64,000 bases of DNA from Sneathiella aquimaris (GTDB taxonomy: Bacteria > Pseudomonadota > Alphaproteobacteria > Sneathiellales > Sneathiellaceae). The translations under genes and the position numbers were made by a program. The notes under the pieces are model-generated. The model was not told the DNA's origin and ran no database searches. It saw only the letters and a list, made by a program, of their open reading frames with translations. The DNA lies in contig NZ_CP112881.1 in NCBI RefSeq assembly GCF_026409565.1, positions 2,341,501 to 2,405,500 on the forward strand, in the 5' to 3' direction. Below, one piece after another: positions 50,252 to 59,847 of this stretch (the first letter of the stretch is position 1; every line of letters begins with the position of its first letter).

Positions 50252-53052
50252 TTCCGTTTCCTGCCGACGGTAGCACGGAGTGCTTTTTCCGACAAGCGAT
50301 AGCCGTCCAATACGGTATTTAGAATTTTGTCCAAATTCGTCTCCAGGTTAATATTCAAAACAACGGCTCGATTATTTTCAACATCAGGGTTGGCCCCTTT
50401 CGTATGCAGGGTTACTGTATCCGTGCCGCTTTCCTGCTTTCGAATTTTTATACTCAACTCGGAATATCGGAAATTCTCCAGAATATCGAATAACAGCTTG
50501 GTCTGCTCTCCCCCTCCTCTCAGGGCACTTCGGGCTTTTTCGGATTTCAATTGCAGGAGTCCCGGTCCCGCTGCCTCCAGATAACCAACGTCAATCAACA
50601 CGCGATCTCCGTCAAACAATAACGGAACTTTGCCATTTAACGTGCCCGAAGCGGTAAAATCTTCAACGTCACCAAGGGCCATCACCTGTTCCAGATCAAG
50701 ATTTGCAAGACTAACCATGACCTTGTTCTGAACCGCGCCAATATCAATCTTCTCATTTTCAATGACCGCCGTACCGCCCACCAGTCCCACATTCATCTCA
50801 TCAAGATAAAGAATTGGGCGCTCCCCTTCTACCAACACCCGAAACTTCAGACGTGGATTAATGATTGTGACCGCAGAGACGATTTCCCGAGCAACAATCT
50901 GTTGTGTTTGGCGAATGGTGAACGGAAACAACTCGTCCACTTTGACGGTCCCGTTTAATCCGATCACCGACACCGCCTCCTGAGCAATATTCAGGTTACC
51001 AATTTCGAATTCTGCTTTTGAGTTTACGCCAGATTGAGACCATTTTAAGGCGCTTTTCGCACTAACAGTACCGTTCACCTTTAGGGATTTATCAATTCCG
51101 GACACGAAATCAGAAGGTTGTATCCCTTCTTCTTCAAAGCGAAGCGGCTTCAGAATAACCTGTCCCACTCCCGTTCCTGCAGAAAGATTGTGCTGCCCTT
51201 CGAAAGCCAGAAACGGTCCCAGAAAGTCGTTACTCGCCTCTATATTAACCTCGGCGGTTTCCCCGATTATGGTTGCACCGCCGGTGAATACGGTTTCCTG
51301 TTTTAATCGGGCTCCTTTTAACGGAAATAAAACCAGCTTGCCGAGGCTCAGCTTTATGGCCTCCCATCCCTTGGTGACCTCTGCTTTCAGCGTGGCGCCA
51401 CGAAATCCCAGTCGCTCACCAGACGCATTTAAAAAACCTTGCAGATTTGTAACCGCCACTTGAAAGGGCTGCGCCACCGAAATATTCTTTGCCTCAACTT
51501 TTGCTGAAACAGGAGAGAGATTAATATGCCGGTCCAGATATCCCAGCTTCTGCAGTTGGGCAGTGAGAAGACTAAAACGCGGGCCCGCTTCCGCACTCCA
51601 GTTCAGAGTGAAATCCAAATCCACATTCCCACTTATTCTGCCAGGAATGTCAGCAAGATAGGCTGAAAAGTCTCCCGGCTGCAAATGGCCAGGCGCGAAT
51701 GCCTTATGACGAAAACGCCCCGTCAGTTGTGCTGTATTATTTGAAAAATCATACTGCGCATCAAAAGGAAGCGATAATGTCTCTTGACGATCCTGCATCT
51801 CTCCCTTCATCGAGAAAATGTCCTCGTCGCGCTGGCCCGTCATCGAAAGAATAAGCGGTGCGAAATAAGGCGTTTTTGATTGGTGGCTGACGGTCACCCT
51901 CAATTGTTCCAGTGCCAGCTGCTTTCCGGCGCCCCCCCCCTGAACACGAAGGTCCATTCCCTGAAAGGAAAAGCGATCTGCGTTATAAACAATGTTTCCG
52001 ATCTGATTCAGGCCGGTCATGGCCACCGTATGCTCATAACTTTGCAAATCCAGATGACTGCGCGCTGACAGGGCAAGGGACTTTGACTGGAATGAATATC
52101 CAGGTCCGATCACTTCGATGTTTTTAAACTGAAAATCAGACATGGCTGTGATGGTTCTGGATGACCAATCGAGCTGTGTCTGACTTGACACGATGGCATT
52201 AAGCGGAGGTATATCCTTTGCCAAAGACGAAAGGTCAGAAGGCTGCAACCCTTCCTTGTCAAAGGCAATATCCTGAATATCAAAAACCGCTTTCCCGTCC
52301 CCGGTCTGCACGTTATGCGTCCCTTGTAACCGAAAAAGAGAGGCCGTGTCTCCAAGCCCTGTCGTGACATAAAAATTCAGTGCGCCCCCAGTTGATGTTG
52401 CCTGTCCCGACAACTGAACGGCAGACCATTTGGGGACAGGAGCCTCATGCCGGATAACGCCGCTCTCAATAACCGCTTGCCCCGTCAACGATGCCAGATC
52501 GCCCCGCACATTAATCGACAGTTTTTCAAGGAGCACAGGACCGATCTGCGTCTCAATCGCCCCCATCGCACGAATTTGCCCGGCAAATCTGTTATCACTG
52601 GTCACCAGCCCATTCACGATCGCCTCAAACTGACGCCCGTCAACCCGCTGAACAATGGTTGCATTTGTCAGATTAACAAGCGGAAAGAGACGTTCTGTTT
52701 CAACCTCTACTGTGTCTGATGCTGATTGTCCGACAAGCCGCCTGATTGCCGCAAAACTGCCCCCGGCAAGTTCAGAAATATCCGCATAGATTCCGTTCAG
52801 TGAGATCCATTCTACTTTCCCATCCAGCAAAGCTGGAATAGAATATCCTGCCGCCACCTCTTTGACACTCAAGTCCGGCCCGAACTCAACGCTTGAAAGC
52901 CGAATTTCGTTAAACCCCACATCCTCAATTTCAATCTGTACCACCGGAAACCCGTTGGATTTCAGATAAGTCGTCGCCGTCAACTCAGCAATGGGAACCC
53001 GCGCCAGAAAAAACGCAAGCAGGACAACCAAAACACTGCCAACAATGATCAA
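50248..53052 (-). CDS. ydbH: YdbH-like AsmA-family intermembrane lipid-transport protein
   Basis: 934 residues: one N-terminal membrane helix ('IIVGSVLVVLLAFFLA') then a long, repetitive beta-strand periplasmic part as in AsmA/TamB-type bridge proteins. The last 280 residues ('NVGLVGGTAVIENEKIDIG', 'LDLEQVMALGDVEDFTASGTLNGKVPLLFDGD') match the YdbH C-terminal domain (DUF2125/dicarboxylate-transport-like) by appearance. It probably moves phospholipid between membranes together with YnbE and YdbL. The start is uncertain: the only usual codon is a TTG at 53052, after an in-frame open stretch from about 53088 that would add basic residues before the helix. Confidence 0.85.
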   Translation of the reverse strand: MIIVGSVLVVLLAFFLARVPIAELTATTYLKSNGFPVVQIEIEDVGFNEIRLSSVEFGPDLSVKEVAAGYSIPALLDGKVEWISLNGIYADISELAGGSFAAIRRLVGQSASDTVEVETERLFPLVNLTNATIVQRVDGRQFEAIVNGLVTSDNRFAGQIRAMGAIETQIGPVLLEKLSINVRGDLASLTGQAVIESGVIRHEAPVPKWSAVQLSGQATSTGGALNFYVTTGLGDTASLFRLQGTHNVQTGDGKAVFDIQDIAFDKEGLQPSDLSSLAKDIPPLNAIVSSQTQLDWSSRTITAMSDFQFKNIEVIGPGYSFQSKSLALSARSHLDLQSYEHTVAMTGLNQIGNIVYNADRFSFQGMDLRVQGGGAGKQLALEQLRVTVSHQSKTPYFAPLILSMTGQRDEDIFSMKGEMQDRQETLSLPFDAQYDFSNNTAQLTGRFRHKAFAPGHLQPGDFSAYLADIPGRISGNVDLDFTLNWSAEAGPRFSLLTAQLQKLGYLDRHINLSPVSAKVEAKNISVAQPFQVAVTNLQGFLNASGERLGFRGATLKAEVTKGWEAIKLSLGKLVLFPLKGARLKQETVFTGGATIIGETAEVNIEASNDFLGPFLAFEGQHNLSAGTGVGQVILKPLRFEEEGIQPSDFVSGIDKSLKVNGTVSAKSALKWSQSGVNSKAEFEIGNLNIAQEAVSVIGLNGTVKVDELFPFTIRQTQQIVAREIVSAVTIINPRLKFRVLVEGERPILYLDEMNVGLVGGTAVIENEKIDIGAVQNKVMVSLANLDLEQVMALGDVEDFTASGTLNGKVPLLFDGDRVLIDVGYLEAAGPGLLQLKSEKARSALRGGGEQTKLLFDILENFRYSELSIKIRKQESGTDTVTLHTKGANPDVENNRAVVLNINLETNLDKILNTVLDGYRLSEKALRATVGRKRK

Positions 53053-53840
53053 TATTTTTCGGATTTGCGCGATCTCTTTATCCCCTGTCTTTTAAGTCAT
53101 CTCAATGAGCGGTAAAACAACCGCTCCCGCGTTGCTATGCTGCCCCATGACTAATCATTACGTCCGTCTCAAACTGGTTATTTTTGTTAAAACATTATTC
53201 CAATTCAGGAACAAACCTTCAAACGCAACCCGTTCAGTTTAGAGCAGAAATACAACCTGAATTTCAAGCTGATCAACCTTACTTCGCCGAATAATCAACG
53301 GCCACTCTTTTGCTCTTTGTTGACCTCTTGTTGGGCATAATTCCCACACATAACGAACTAAATAAGTATTGCTTCTCATCACAAAAAAACTCTATCAACA
53401 GATGACACACAGTCAAAGAAAATGCCGCATGTTGAAAAAATCCCCGTACTGTCCTTGACCGGTACAATGAAGAAACATTTTTCTCGGCCTTTGAACAAGA
53501 AACCTTTTGCAAACCCTTGATATATGGCAATTTTTTATTTTCTAAAACAATATCCTGCGACGGTATTCTGGACGTAAAATTTTCAAACGACAAACGATAA
53601 TTGAATTACCTAATCCCATTAAAAATGCGTCCGCAGAAGACATTGGCAGACAGTCCGCCCACCAAATGCAATGCCCTTCACAACGCCAGAACACCAGCAC
53701 AATATTCTGTTTAGATCCGCGCAGATAAACCAATATGACCCAATTATAGCGCCGTCACCTTATGGTCCGTTTTCTTGAATAAATTCCGGGACAGGCGTAA
53801 TAGTGTAACTGTATCGCCATACTCAGAACGGAACAATAAA
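53053..53840. other. 788-bp region without a recognised gene
   Basis: It holds the promoters of ydbH (leftward) and the Crp/Fnr gene (rightward). A minus-strand frame at 53279-53593 (104 codons, basic C-terminus) and another at 53542-53733 are open but match nothing I know and lack clear ribosome-binding sites. Codon choice does not look gene-like. I would leave it as noncoding. Confidence 0.5.
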
Positions 53841-54494
53841 ATGAATTGGGTAAAAGAGATTACACCGCTTGCTGATTTATCATCGCAGGACATGGCTTTG
53901 CTGAGCGCCCATTGTGAAACCGTCACCTTGCCAGCCGGGCAAACCATTTTTTCTCCTCAAACAACCGCCCGGCAGTTTATTATTCTCGTAGAAGGTTCGG
54001 TTCTGGTTCGGCAAACCGGTCAGCATGGGCGCGATATCATTCTGTATCGGTTGTCGGGTGGTGAAACCTGTATTCTGACAACATCCTGCCTACTTTCCGG
54101 GGAGGTTTATAATGCAGAGGCCATTACCGAAACAGAGGTCCGCGCCCTCCTCCTGCCAGAAGGTGCGTTCAATAACCTTCTCGCTGCATCCATCGAATTT
54201 CGCAAGTTTGTATTTTCCAGTTATGCCAGCCGGATTGCATCGCTTATCCATTTGATTGAAGAGGTCACATTTGAGAAAATTGAAACGCGCCTCTCCCATA
54301 AACTTTTGCAACTTTCAGATAACGGTGCCACGGTCCATGCAACTCATCAAACGCTTGCAACCGAATTAGGATCAGCCCGTGAAGTCATCGGTCGCCACCT
54401 GAAAGAGTTTGATCGCAAGGGGTGGATATCGTTGTCCCGCGGGTGCATAGAAATCGTCGACCGGGAGGCCCTGCGTCACTCCGCCGCAGATTGA
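53841..54494 (+). CDS. Crp/Fnr-family transcriptional regulator
   Basis: 217 residues from the ATG at 53841. N-terminal cyclic-nucleotide-binding-like barrel (about 5-120) without the cAMP-binding Arg-Ser pair, and without an N-terminal Fe-S Cys cluster. Two close cysteines in 'GGETCILTTSCLLSG' near 80-94 are striking. A C-terminal winged helix ('THQTLATELGSAREVIGRHLKEFDRKGWISLSRGCIEI') contains the E-x2-x2-R recognition helix. A small DUF2892 membrane-protein gene follows 71 bp downstream. The Cys pair suggests a redox or sulfur signal, but this is inference. Confidence 0.88.
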   Translation: MNWVKEITPLADLSSQDMALLSAHCETVTLPAGQTIFSPQTTARQFIILVEGSVLVRQTGQHGRDIILYRLSGGETCILTTSCLLSGEVYNAEAITETEVRALLLPEGAFNNLLAASIEFRKFVFSSYASRIASLIHLIEEVTFEKIETRLSHKLLQLSDNGATVHATHQTLATELGSAREVIGRHLKEFDRKGWISLSRGCIEIVDREALRHSAAD

Positions 54495-54565
54495 AAGTGA
54501 CTAAGTCACAGACCCCGCCTGCGCTTTTTCATAGAATACTCTGAGACACCTATCTGGAGGTTATT

Positions 54566-54754
54566 ATGATAAAGAACGAAGGCTTTATTGACCGTGCATT
54601 AAGAGTAATAGTAGGACTGGGCATTTTATCACTCGCCTTTATCGGGCCGCAAACCCCATGGGCCTATATCGGCTTGGTACCCCTGCTTACCGGCCTTGTT
54701 GGCTATTGCCCGCTTTATAGCTTATTTGGGATCTGTACCCATAAAAAAGCATAG
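54566..54754 (+). CDS. DUF2892 small inner-membrane protein
   Basis: 62 residues with GGAGG 5 nt before the ATG. It starts 'MIKNEGFIDRALRVIVGLGIL' and has two membrane helices (about 12-28 and 33-52) and a C-terminal 'GYCPLYSLFGICTHKK' with two Cys. This matches DUF2892, also the membrane tail of YgaP-type rhodanese proteins. It probably depends on the preceding Crp/Fnr regulator. The role of stand-alone copies is not known. Confidence 0.88.
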   Translation: MIKNEGFIDRALRVIVGLGILSLAFIGPQTPWAYIGLVPLLTGLVGYCPLYSLFGICTHKKA

Positions 54755-54916
54755 ACTGTTTATCTACCCCAACTTTCTAGTGCCAGCAGAATTTGTCGGC
54801 CTAAAAAACTACATCATATCGGCTTACTCTGCTGGCAAAAAATCTGTGCTATTACCGGCTTATACCAGTCAGCAGCAGATTTAGGGCAGTGCAGGCAGTA
54901 AGATTGGCCATGACAG

Positions 54917-54942
54917 AAAAAGGGCCCCGCAAGAGGCCCTTT
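54917..54942 (-). terminator. Intrinsic terminator of the CoA-transferase operon
   Basis: Arms AAAGGGCC (54919-54926) and GGCCCTTT (54935-54942), 8-nt loop, T run on the minus strand. It lies 22 bp after the CoA-transferase stop. Confidence 0.82.
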
Positions 54943-54964
54943 CTTCATCTTTATACTGTCCTGT

Positions 54965-56143
54965 TTATTTTTGCAGAACGGCACCTTTATCGATCATGGC
55001 TTTAATCTGTTCATCCTCAATTCCCAAACCTTTCAGGATTTCGGTTGAGTGTTCACCAACAATGGGGCTATGCGCCAACTCATCACCATTTTCAAAACCG
55101 GCAAACCCCGGAATGCGGGGAAGCGGGATTTTTCCAACGACGTCGTGATCAATCCAGTTATAACTGTTCACAGCTTTGACCTGTTCGTCGGCCAGATAGT
55201 CGTCATAGGTATTGACCCGGCTATGAATAACACCCGCTTCGGTCAGTGCACGACACCATTCCTGAGTGTTCTTTTTCAAAAACTCTGCGCGAATAATTTT
55301 CATAATCGCGTCTTCATTTTCGATCCGTTTATCCCGCGTATTATAATCCGGGTGATCGATCAAATCTTCCCGTCCAAGCACCTCACATAAAGACGCGTAA
55401 TGCTTTTCTCGCATGACAGAGAGACCAATATATCCGTCCGATGTTTCCACAGTTCCGACAGGCACATATAATACGGTCGGCTTGCCGCCCTCCAAATGAT
55501 GCTCCAGAATTTTTGCACTTTGAAAGGCAGCGGCCGTCTGCATCAGACTGGCATCGACATAAGTCCCTTTACCATTGATCCCCCGACCGATCAAAGATTT
55601 CAAAATCGTCTGATAAGCAAAAATACCGGTCAGGAAATCAATTGCGACCATTCCTGTTTTTAACGGCATTCCCTTGTCATCTTTTGTCATGGTCATCCAG
55701 CCGGAAAAAGCCTGAATAGCCCCGTCCGTAACCGGACGATCATTATACGGGCCTTCCTGACCATATCCGGTGACAGACAAATAAATGATGTTCTTGTTCG
55801 TCGCTGATACCGAGGCGTAATCAAGGCCGAACTTTGCCATAACACCGGGACGAAAAGACTCAATCAAAACATCCGCTTCCGCAGCAATCTGTTTAGCAAT
55901 TTTCAAGCCTTCTGCTGTCTTCAAATCCAGTGAAATCGACTTTTTACCTAGATTGACCACGATTGAATGAGCACAATGATCATCAATCATCGTACCCAGA
56001 GTACGCGCCCAATCCCCGTCCAGTGGTTCAACTTTTGTAACATCTGCACCGCCTTGAGCGAGCATCATAGCTGAATAGGGTCCGGCAACCCCTTGGCTGA
56101 AATCAGCAATTTTTAGGCCGGATAATGGTTTACTATCGTTCAC
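54965..56143 (-). CDS. CaiB/BaiF (family III) CoA-transferase, second copy
   Basis: 392 residues. 'LSGLKIADFSQGVAGPYSAMMLAQGGADVTKVEPLDGDWAR' at the N-terminus, 'LIESFRPGVMAKFGLDYASV' near 95, and the likely nucleophile Asp in 'TGMVAIDFLTGIFAYQ' near 168. It moves CoA to an organic acid substrate. It is last in a minus-strand run with a quinone reductase, SDR, alpha/beta hydrolase and TetR gene (gaps 160, 65, 21 and 124 bp). Not closely similar to the CoA-transferase at 8604-9743. The substrate is unknown. Confidence 0.9.
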   Translation of the reverse strand: MNDSKPLSGLKIADFSQGVAGPYSAMMLAQGGADVTKVEPLDGDWARTLGTMIDDHCAHSIVVNLGKKSISLDLKTAEGLKIAKQIAAEADVLIESFRPGVMAKFGLDYASVSATNKNIIYLSVTGYGQEGPYNDRPVTDGAIQAFSGWMTMTKDDKGMPLKTGMVAIDFLTGIFAYQTILKSLIGRGINGKGTYVDASLMQTAAAFQSAKILEHHLEGGKPTVLYVPVGTVETSDGYIGLSVMREKHYASLCEVLGREDLIDHPDYNTRDKRIENEDAIMKIIRAEFLKKNTQEWCRALTEAGVIHSRVNTYDDYLADEQVKAVNSYNWIDHDVVGKIPLPRIPGFAGFENGDELAHSPIVGEHSTEILKGLGIEDEQIKAMIDKGAVLQK

Positions 56144-56303
56144 AGCACTTTCCTCTTGATGGGACCGTTATTTTAATTATTTGCCAAGTGTTCTGCCTTT
56201 TTATACTGAATGACGCAATTTTCCCACCCGAAAATCGGCCTCATAACATATGATTGAACAGAACCAATTTAATACAAGTCGCGTTATGCGCGGGCCAAAA
56301 ATT

Positions 56304-56885
56304 CTAAAGAAACCGCCGAATTCGCATTTTAAAGCGATTGATCTTGTCCTGCGTCAGATTTTCACAGTCATACAAAGACAGCATTTCAAAATCACATCCC
56401 CGGCTACAGGCCCCAACGACGCCATATTTAAGTGCCCTTTTAATGGGTTGCCTTAAAATCAGACGATCAACCCACCACGGAGAGCCAAGCGTGGTTATCA
56501 CTCTAACCTTTTTAAGCGCGTTCAATTTTGGTGAAATGGATTTGTTATCGACAGAATGCGCATAGGCAGCCCCCGGCACCCAGACTCGATCCAACCAACC
56601 CTTTAAAATAGCAGGAAGGCCGAACCACCATGTTGGAAAAATCAGAACCAGATACTCCGTTTCGCAAAGCTGTTCGATATCCTTTTGCGTCCCGGACGGA
56701 GCATATTCATTACCGTAGTAACTCGCCCGTTCATCACGAGTTAGAACCGGATCAAACGCTTCTTCATACAAATCCTTGATCCGGACTTCATGATTTTTAC
56801 GTTCAAGTTCATCCGCAACTTCATCCAACAAGTCATTGCAAAGACTATCTTTTAACGGATGAGATATAACAGCAAGGCATTTCAC
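56304..56885 (-). CDS. Flavodoxin-fold NAD(P)H quinone reductase (MdaB/KefF/NQO1-like)
   Basis: 193 residues. 'KCLAVISHPLKDSLCNDLLDEVADELERKNHEVRIKDLY' gives the FMN phosphate loop, 'LVLIFPTWWFGLPAILKGWLDRVWVPGAAYA' near 78-108 is the family signature and isoalloxazine contact, and 'VRVITTLGSPWWVDRL' follows. It is a two-electron reductase of quinones or related electrophiles, using NAD(P)H in the cytoplasm. It sits in the TetR-led lipid/acyl operon. Confidence 0.88.
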   Translation of the reverse strand: MKCLAVISHPLKDSLCNDLLDEVADELERKNHEVRIKDLYEEAFDPVLTRDERASYYGNEYAPSGTQKDIEQLCETEYLVLIFPTWWFGLPAILKGWLDRVWVPGAAYAHSVDNKSISPKLNALKKVRVITTLGSPWWVDRLILRQPIKRALKYGVVGACSRGCDFEMLSLYDCENLTQDKINRFKMRIRRFL

Positions 56886-56950
56886 GGTTATTCGGTGCCC
56901 CTTCTATGAAAACAAATATCGGCCGCGTAATGCCGAATGTTTACCAGACA

Positions 56951-57760
56951 CTACTTTAAAACAAACGACAGAAACTCCGGGTATTTTTCAGGCATCAAGC
57001 GCTGAACAACATCTAGAAAGCGAGCATCCCCACCAATCAGAACCCGTTTCTTTTTACGCGTAACGGCCTTCAGGATAACGTCGGCCGCCTGATCGGCTGT
57101 TGTGCGAGCCATTTTCGCAAATCTTGTTTCCATATCTGATTTTTGAATATGCTTGCTGCCGGGATTTATGAAACGCGCATTTTTCACAATATTGGTTTTT
57201 ATGCCGCCGGGATGCACACTGGTTGCATAAATTCCCGTACCTTTCAATTCTTGGCCCATGGCATCCGTAAATCCACGAATGGCAAATTTTGAAGCGTTAT
57301 ATGCGCTCTGCCCCGGAACGGCAACCAACCCAAACAGGCTAGACACGTTTATGATACGGCCTTGCCCCTGTTGTTGAAAATAAGGCAGAAAAGCCTTCGA
57401 GCCATAAACCATTCCCCAGAAATTGATATTCATCAACCACTCGAAATCATCATAAGAAACAGTTTCAACCCGATCAATGAGTGCCACTCCGGCATTATTA
57501 AACACAAAATCCACTTTGCCAAATTGATCCACTACCGACGCGGCCAGACTTTCAACCGCGTTCCGATCGGTAACATCCAAAGGATCAGAGCGAACCTTCA
57601 CGTTATATGGGGCGAGCAGGGCCACTGTTTCTGCCAACTCGGCCTCATTGATATCACTAACACAAACCGAGCAGCCCTTGGAGGCCAGCCCAAGCGCCAA
57701 GGCCCGACCGATACCGGACCCCGCCCCCGTAATGGCGGCCACCTTACCTTCAAAAGTCAT
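56951..57760 (-). CDS. Short-chain dehydrogenase/reductase
   Basis: 269 residues. 'GKVAAITGAGSGIGRALALGLASKGCSVCVSDI' (NAD-type Rossmann), 'FVFNNAGVALIDRVETVSYDDFEWLMNINFWGMVYGSKAFLPYF', catalytic Ser in 'NVSSLFGLVAVPGQ' and Tyr/Lys in 'YNASKFAIRGFT'. The C-terminus with 'VILKAVTRKKKRVLIGGDARFLDVVQRLMP' is common in acyl/steroid-type SDRs near esterases. It starts 21 bp after the alpha/beta hydrolase stop. Confidence 0.9.
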   Translation of the reverse strand: MTFEGKVAAITGAGSGIGRALALGLASKGCSVCVSDINEAELAETVALLAPYNVKVRSDPLDVTDRNAVESLAASVVDQFGKVDFVFNNAGVALIDRVETVSYDDFEWLMNINFWGMVYGSKAFLPYFQQQGQGRIINVSSLFGLVAVPGQSAYNASKFAIRGFTDAMGQELKGTGIYATSVHPGGIKTNIVKNARFINPGSKHIQKSDMETRFAKMARTTADQAADVILKAVTRKKKRVLIGGDARFLDVVQRLMPEKYPEFLSFVLK

Positions 57761-57781
57761 GATACAATCCTGTTCTTTTTA

Positions 57782-58885
57782 TTATTGGGCCGCCTCAGTG
57801 TCCTGCACGTCGCCTGCCACGTATTGTGTGTGCTTATTAATAAATCTGGCCAGATCCGCAATCATCGCATCGACATCTTTAAGGATTGCGGACGCACCAA
57901 TAAAACCGTGATAGAGATCTTCAAATTCCGCGAAGTCTATGAGGGCACCCAGCGTCTCCAACTGATTTGCGACCAATTGCCCATCGTCACGAAGGGGATC
58001 AAAGCCGCACACACGGATCCAGGTGGGATTTATTTTCCCTGAGATGGCGTGATCCATCGGTGACAAAAGCCTCTCCTGCCCATTTTTGGTTTGCACGACA
58101 AAATGACTGGAAAACCAGTCTAGTAGTTCTTGTGTTAAAACGATGTTTTCTTTTGCCAGGACGTCCCGGGAAACCGTTTTTGGGGTATTCATCATCGGCG
58201 GATAGACTAACGCAGTCGCCACCGGAATATGCCCCAATTCTCCCTTTGACGCCTCACTGGTGACGAGCAACGCAAGCCCAGCCCCGGCACTGTCCCCTGC
58301 CACTGAAATTTTTGACGCATCTAACCCAAGGGTTTCTGAATGCGCCTGCACCCATTTCCAACTGTCCAGAGCATCAAATTGCGGAGCCGGAAATTTATGC
58401 TCTGGCCCCAGGCGATAGTCTACAGCAATTACCGGATTTCCGGTTTCTAGTGCAATTTTCCGGCAAAACCGGTCATGGCTTTCAAGGCCGCCTATGACAA
58501 ACCCGCCACCGTGGAAGTAAACAAGGCCCGGACGCTGTTGAACACCAGGATTTGGATCGTACAAACGCCCCTTGATGTCGCGTTCAGGCAAAGAAATGGA
58601 TATATCTTCCACCTTTTTAAGGGGATGCTTGGGACCATCAAAAAGTTCCATGGATTTGTTATATCCACCGCGCAACATGGGCACCGTCCACTGTGACGCA
58701 GGAACGCCGAACTCACCCTGCAACTCAATCAGCGCCTGCGCCCGGGGATCAAGGGTTCGACCATCGATACACAATGCGCGCGAGCCAATCTTGCGTTTCC
58801 AGTAAGCATCGCTCGCTTTCATTAATAGAAACCGTTTATACAGGAAATACGGGACTTTAAGCACTTGTGGCAACGACATTTCCAC
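57782..58885 (-). CDS. Alpha/beta hydrolase of the hormone-sensitive-lipase group
   Basis: 367 residues. Oxyanion motif 'HGGGFVIGG' near 125, nucleophile 'GDSAGAGLAL' (Ser about 198), 'VCGFDPLRDDGQLVANQLETLG' (acid Asp region near 295) and 'LYHGFIG' (catalytic His near 328). It is an HSL-type esterase acting on short- or medium-chain acyl esters. It is the first structural gene behind the TetR gene and is followed by an SDR, so ester cleavage then alcohol oxidation is a reasonable sequence of steps. Confidence 0.9.
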   Translation of the reverse strand: MEMSLPQVLKVPYFLYKRFLLMKASDAYWKRKIGSRALCIDGRTLDPRAQALIELQGEFGVPASQWTVPMLRGGYNKSMELFDGPKHPLKKVEDISISLPERDIKGRLYDPNPGVQQRPGLVYFHGGGFVIGGLESHDRFCRKIALETGNPVIAVDYRLGPEHKFPAPQFDALDSWKWVQAHSETLGLDASKISVAGDSAGAGLALLVTSEASKGELGHIPVATALVYPPMMNTPKTVSRDVLAKENIVLTQELLDWFSSHFVVQTKNGQERLLSPMDHAISGKINPTWIRVCGFDPLRDDGQLVANQLETLGALIDFAEFEDLYHGFIGASAILKDVDAMIADLARFINKHTQYVAGDVQDTEAAQ

Positions 58886-59009
58886 CCCTCCATATTGAGC
58901 GCCGTTTCGGCTTCATTGGTCGGGCGTTTGCACCGCCCCTTTATTATTTTTTATGATCTACCGAGATTAACCAGAGTTTTTTTTAAGTCAATTGCCTTAA
59001 ACATATCGG

Positions 59010-59624
59010 TCAGGCCAACAACAACCCTTCTGCTGTTATAACAAGTTCTTCCAAAAGGCGGTCTCCCTCCCATAAGGCGGATTGTCGATGATTTGTCAGC
59101 GCCATTTCCCGAATGGACAGGCTATGGAACACATATACCTGCATCAAGGACAGGCGCATTTCAATAACATCTGGCTCCAGATGCTGCATGAACGTGCGCA
59201 TATAATCGAGACATCGGAAGAAAGCACCACCGGAATGGGCTTTAATCGCTTCTGATACAAGTTTGGGCTCTTCTTTAGAGGCCAGCAAAAACAATCTCAC
59301 ATTGCTTAAATTGCGAGGATCATCGCCGGAAACAACAGCACATTTAATGAAGATGTTGAGAATCTCGATCAAAGTGGCAGGACCTCCCTGCTTTTCCAGT
59401 TGATCGAGCAAAATCGTCCGCTCATCCTCCATTGCCTTGGAGGCATCGAGGAGGAGCTCTTTGACAAGCGCTTCTTTCGTTTTGAAATAGTAGTGCAAAG
59501 AGGCCATATTTTTTTGACCCGCCGCATGAACAATCTCTCGCACACTAACAGCTTCAATTCCATTATCTGCGAATAAAGTTTGTGCAGCGATTTTAATTTT
59601 ATCAGCAGTCTTCGTCTTTTTCAT
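59010..59624 (-). CDS. TetR-family regulator of the hydrolase/SDR/CoA-transferase operon
   Basis: 204 residues. HTH 'TADKIKIAAQTLFADNGIEAVSVREIVHAAGQKNMASLHYYFKTKEALVKELLLDA', then a TetR ligand domain. It lies upstream of and in the same direction as the esterase operon (124-bp gap). The 223-bp gap to the divergent DEAD-box gene has no clear operator that I could find. Confidence 0.9.
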   Translation of the reverse strand: MKKTKTADKIKIAAQTLFADNGIEAVSVREIVHAAGQKNMASLHYYFKTKEALVKELLLDASKAMEDERTILLDQLEKQGGPATLIEILNIFIKCAVVSGDDPRNLSNVRLFLLASKEEPKLVSEAIKAHSGGAFFRCLDYMRTFMQHLEPDVIEMRLSLMQVYVFHSLSIREMALTNHRQSALWEGDRLLEELVITAEGLLLA

Positions 59625-59847
59625 ATCATTCCTCTTGGCGAAGAAACATCCGGCTGTTCAAAGCGCGCGATGACAAACGACAATAAAGCGTATTCAATCA
59701 AGTGACTACCCCAACAAACCAGACAGTATGCAATCCCCCCTTAACACATCCAACCTGCACCAGTAACGGCGTTACTGCTCTCTTTTCCAACTGTGATGCC
59801 ACGCGAGTTTAATTGACTTCCCCTCAAAAGACAGGTAACCGGCATCC

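Noticed and set aside
53279-53733. Two minus-strand open frames (104 and 63 codons) in the ydbH / Crp-Fnr gap
   Set aside because: No start signal, odd composition and no recognisable domain. Kept as noncoding rather than called genes.
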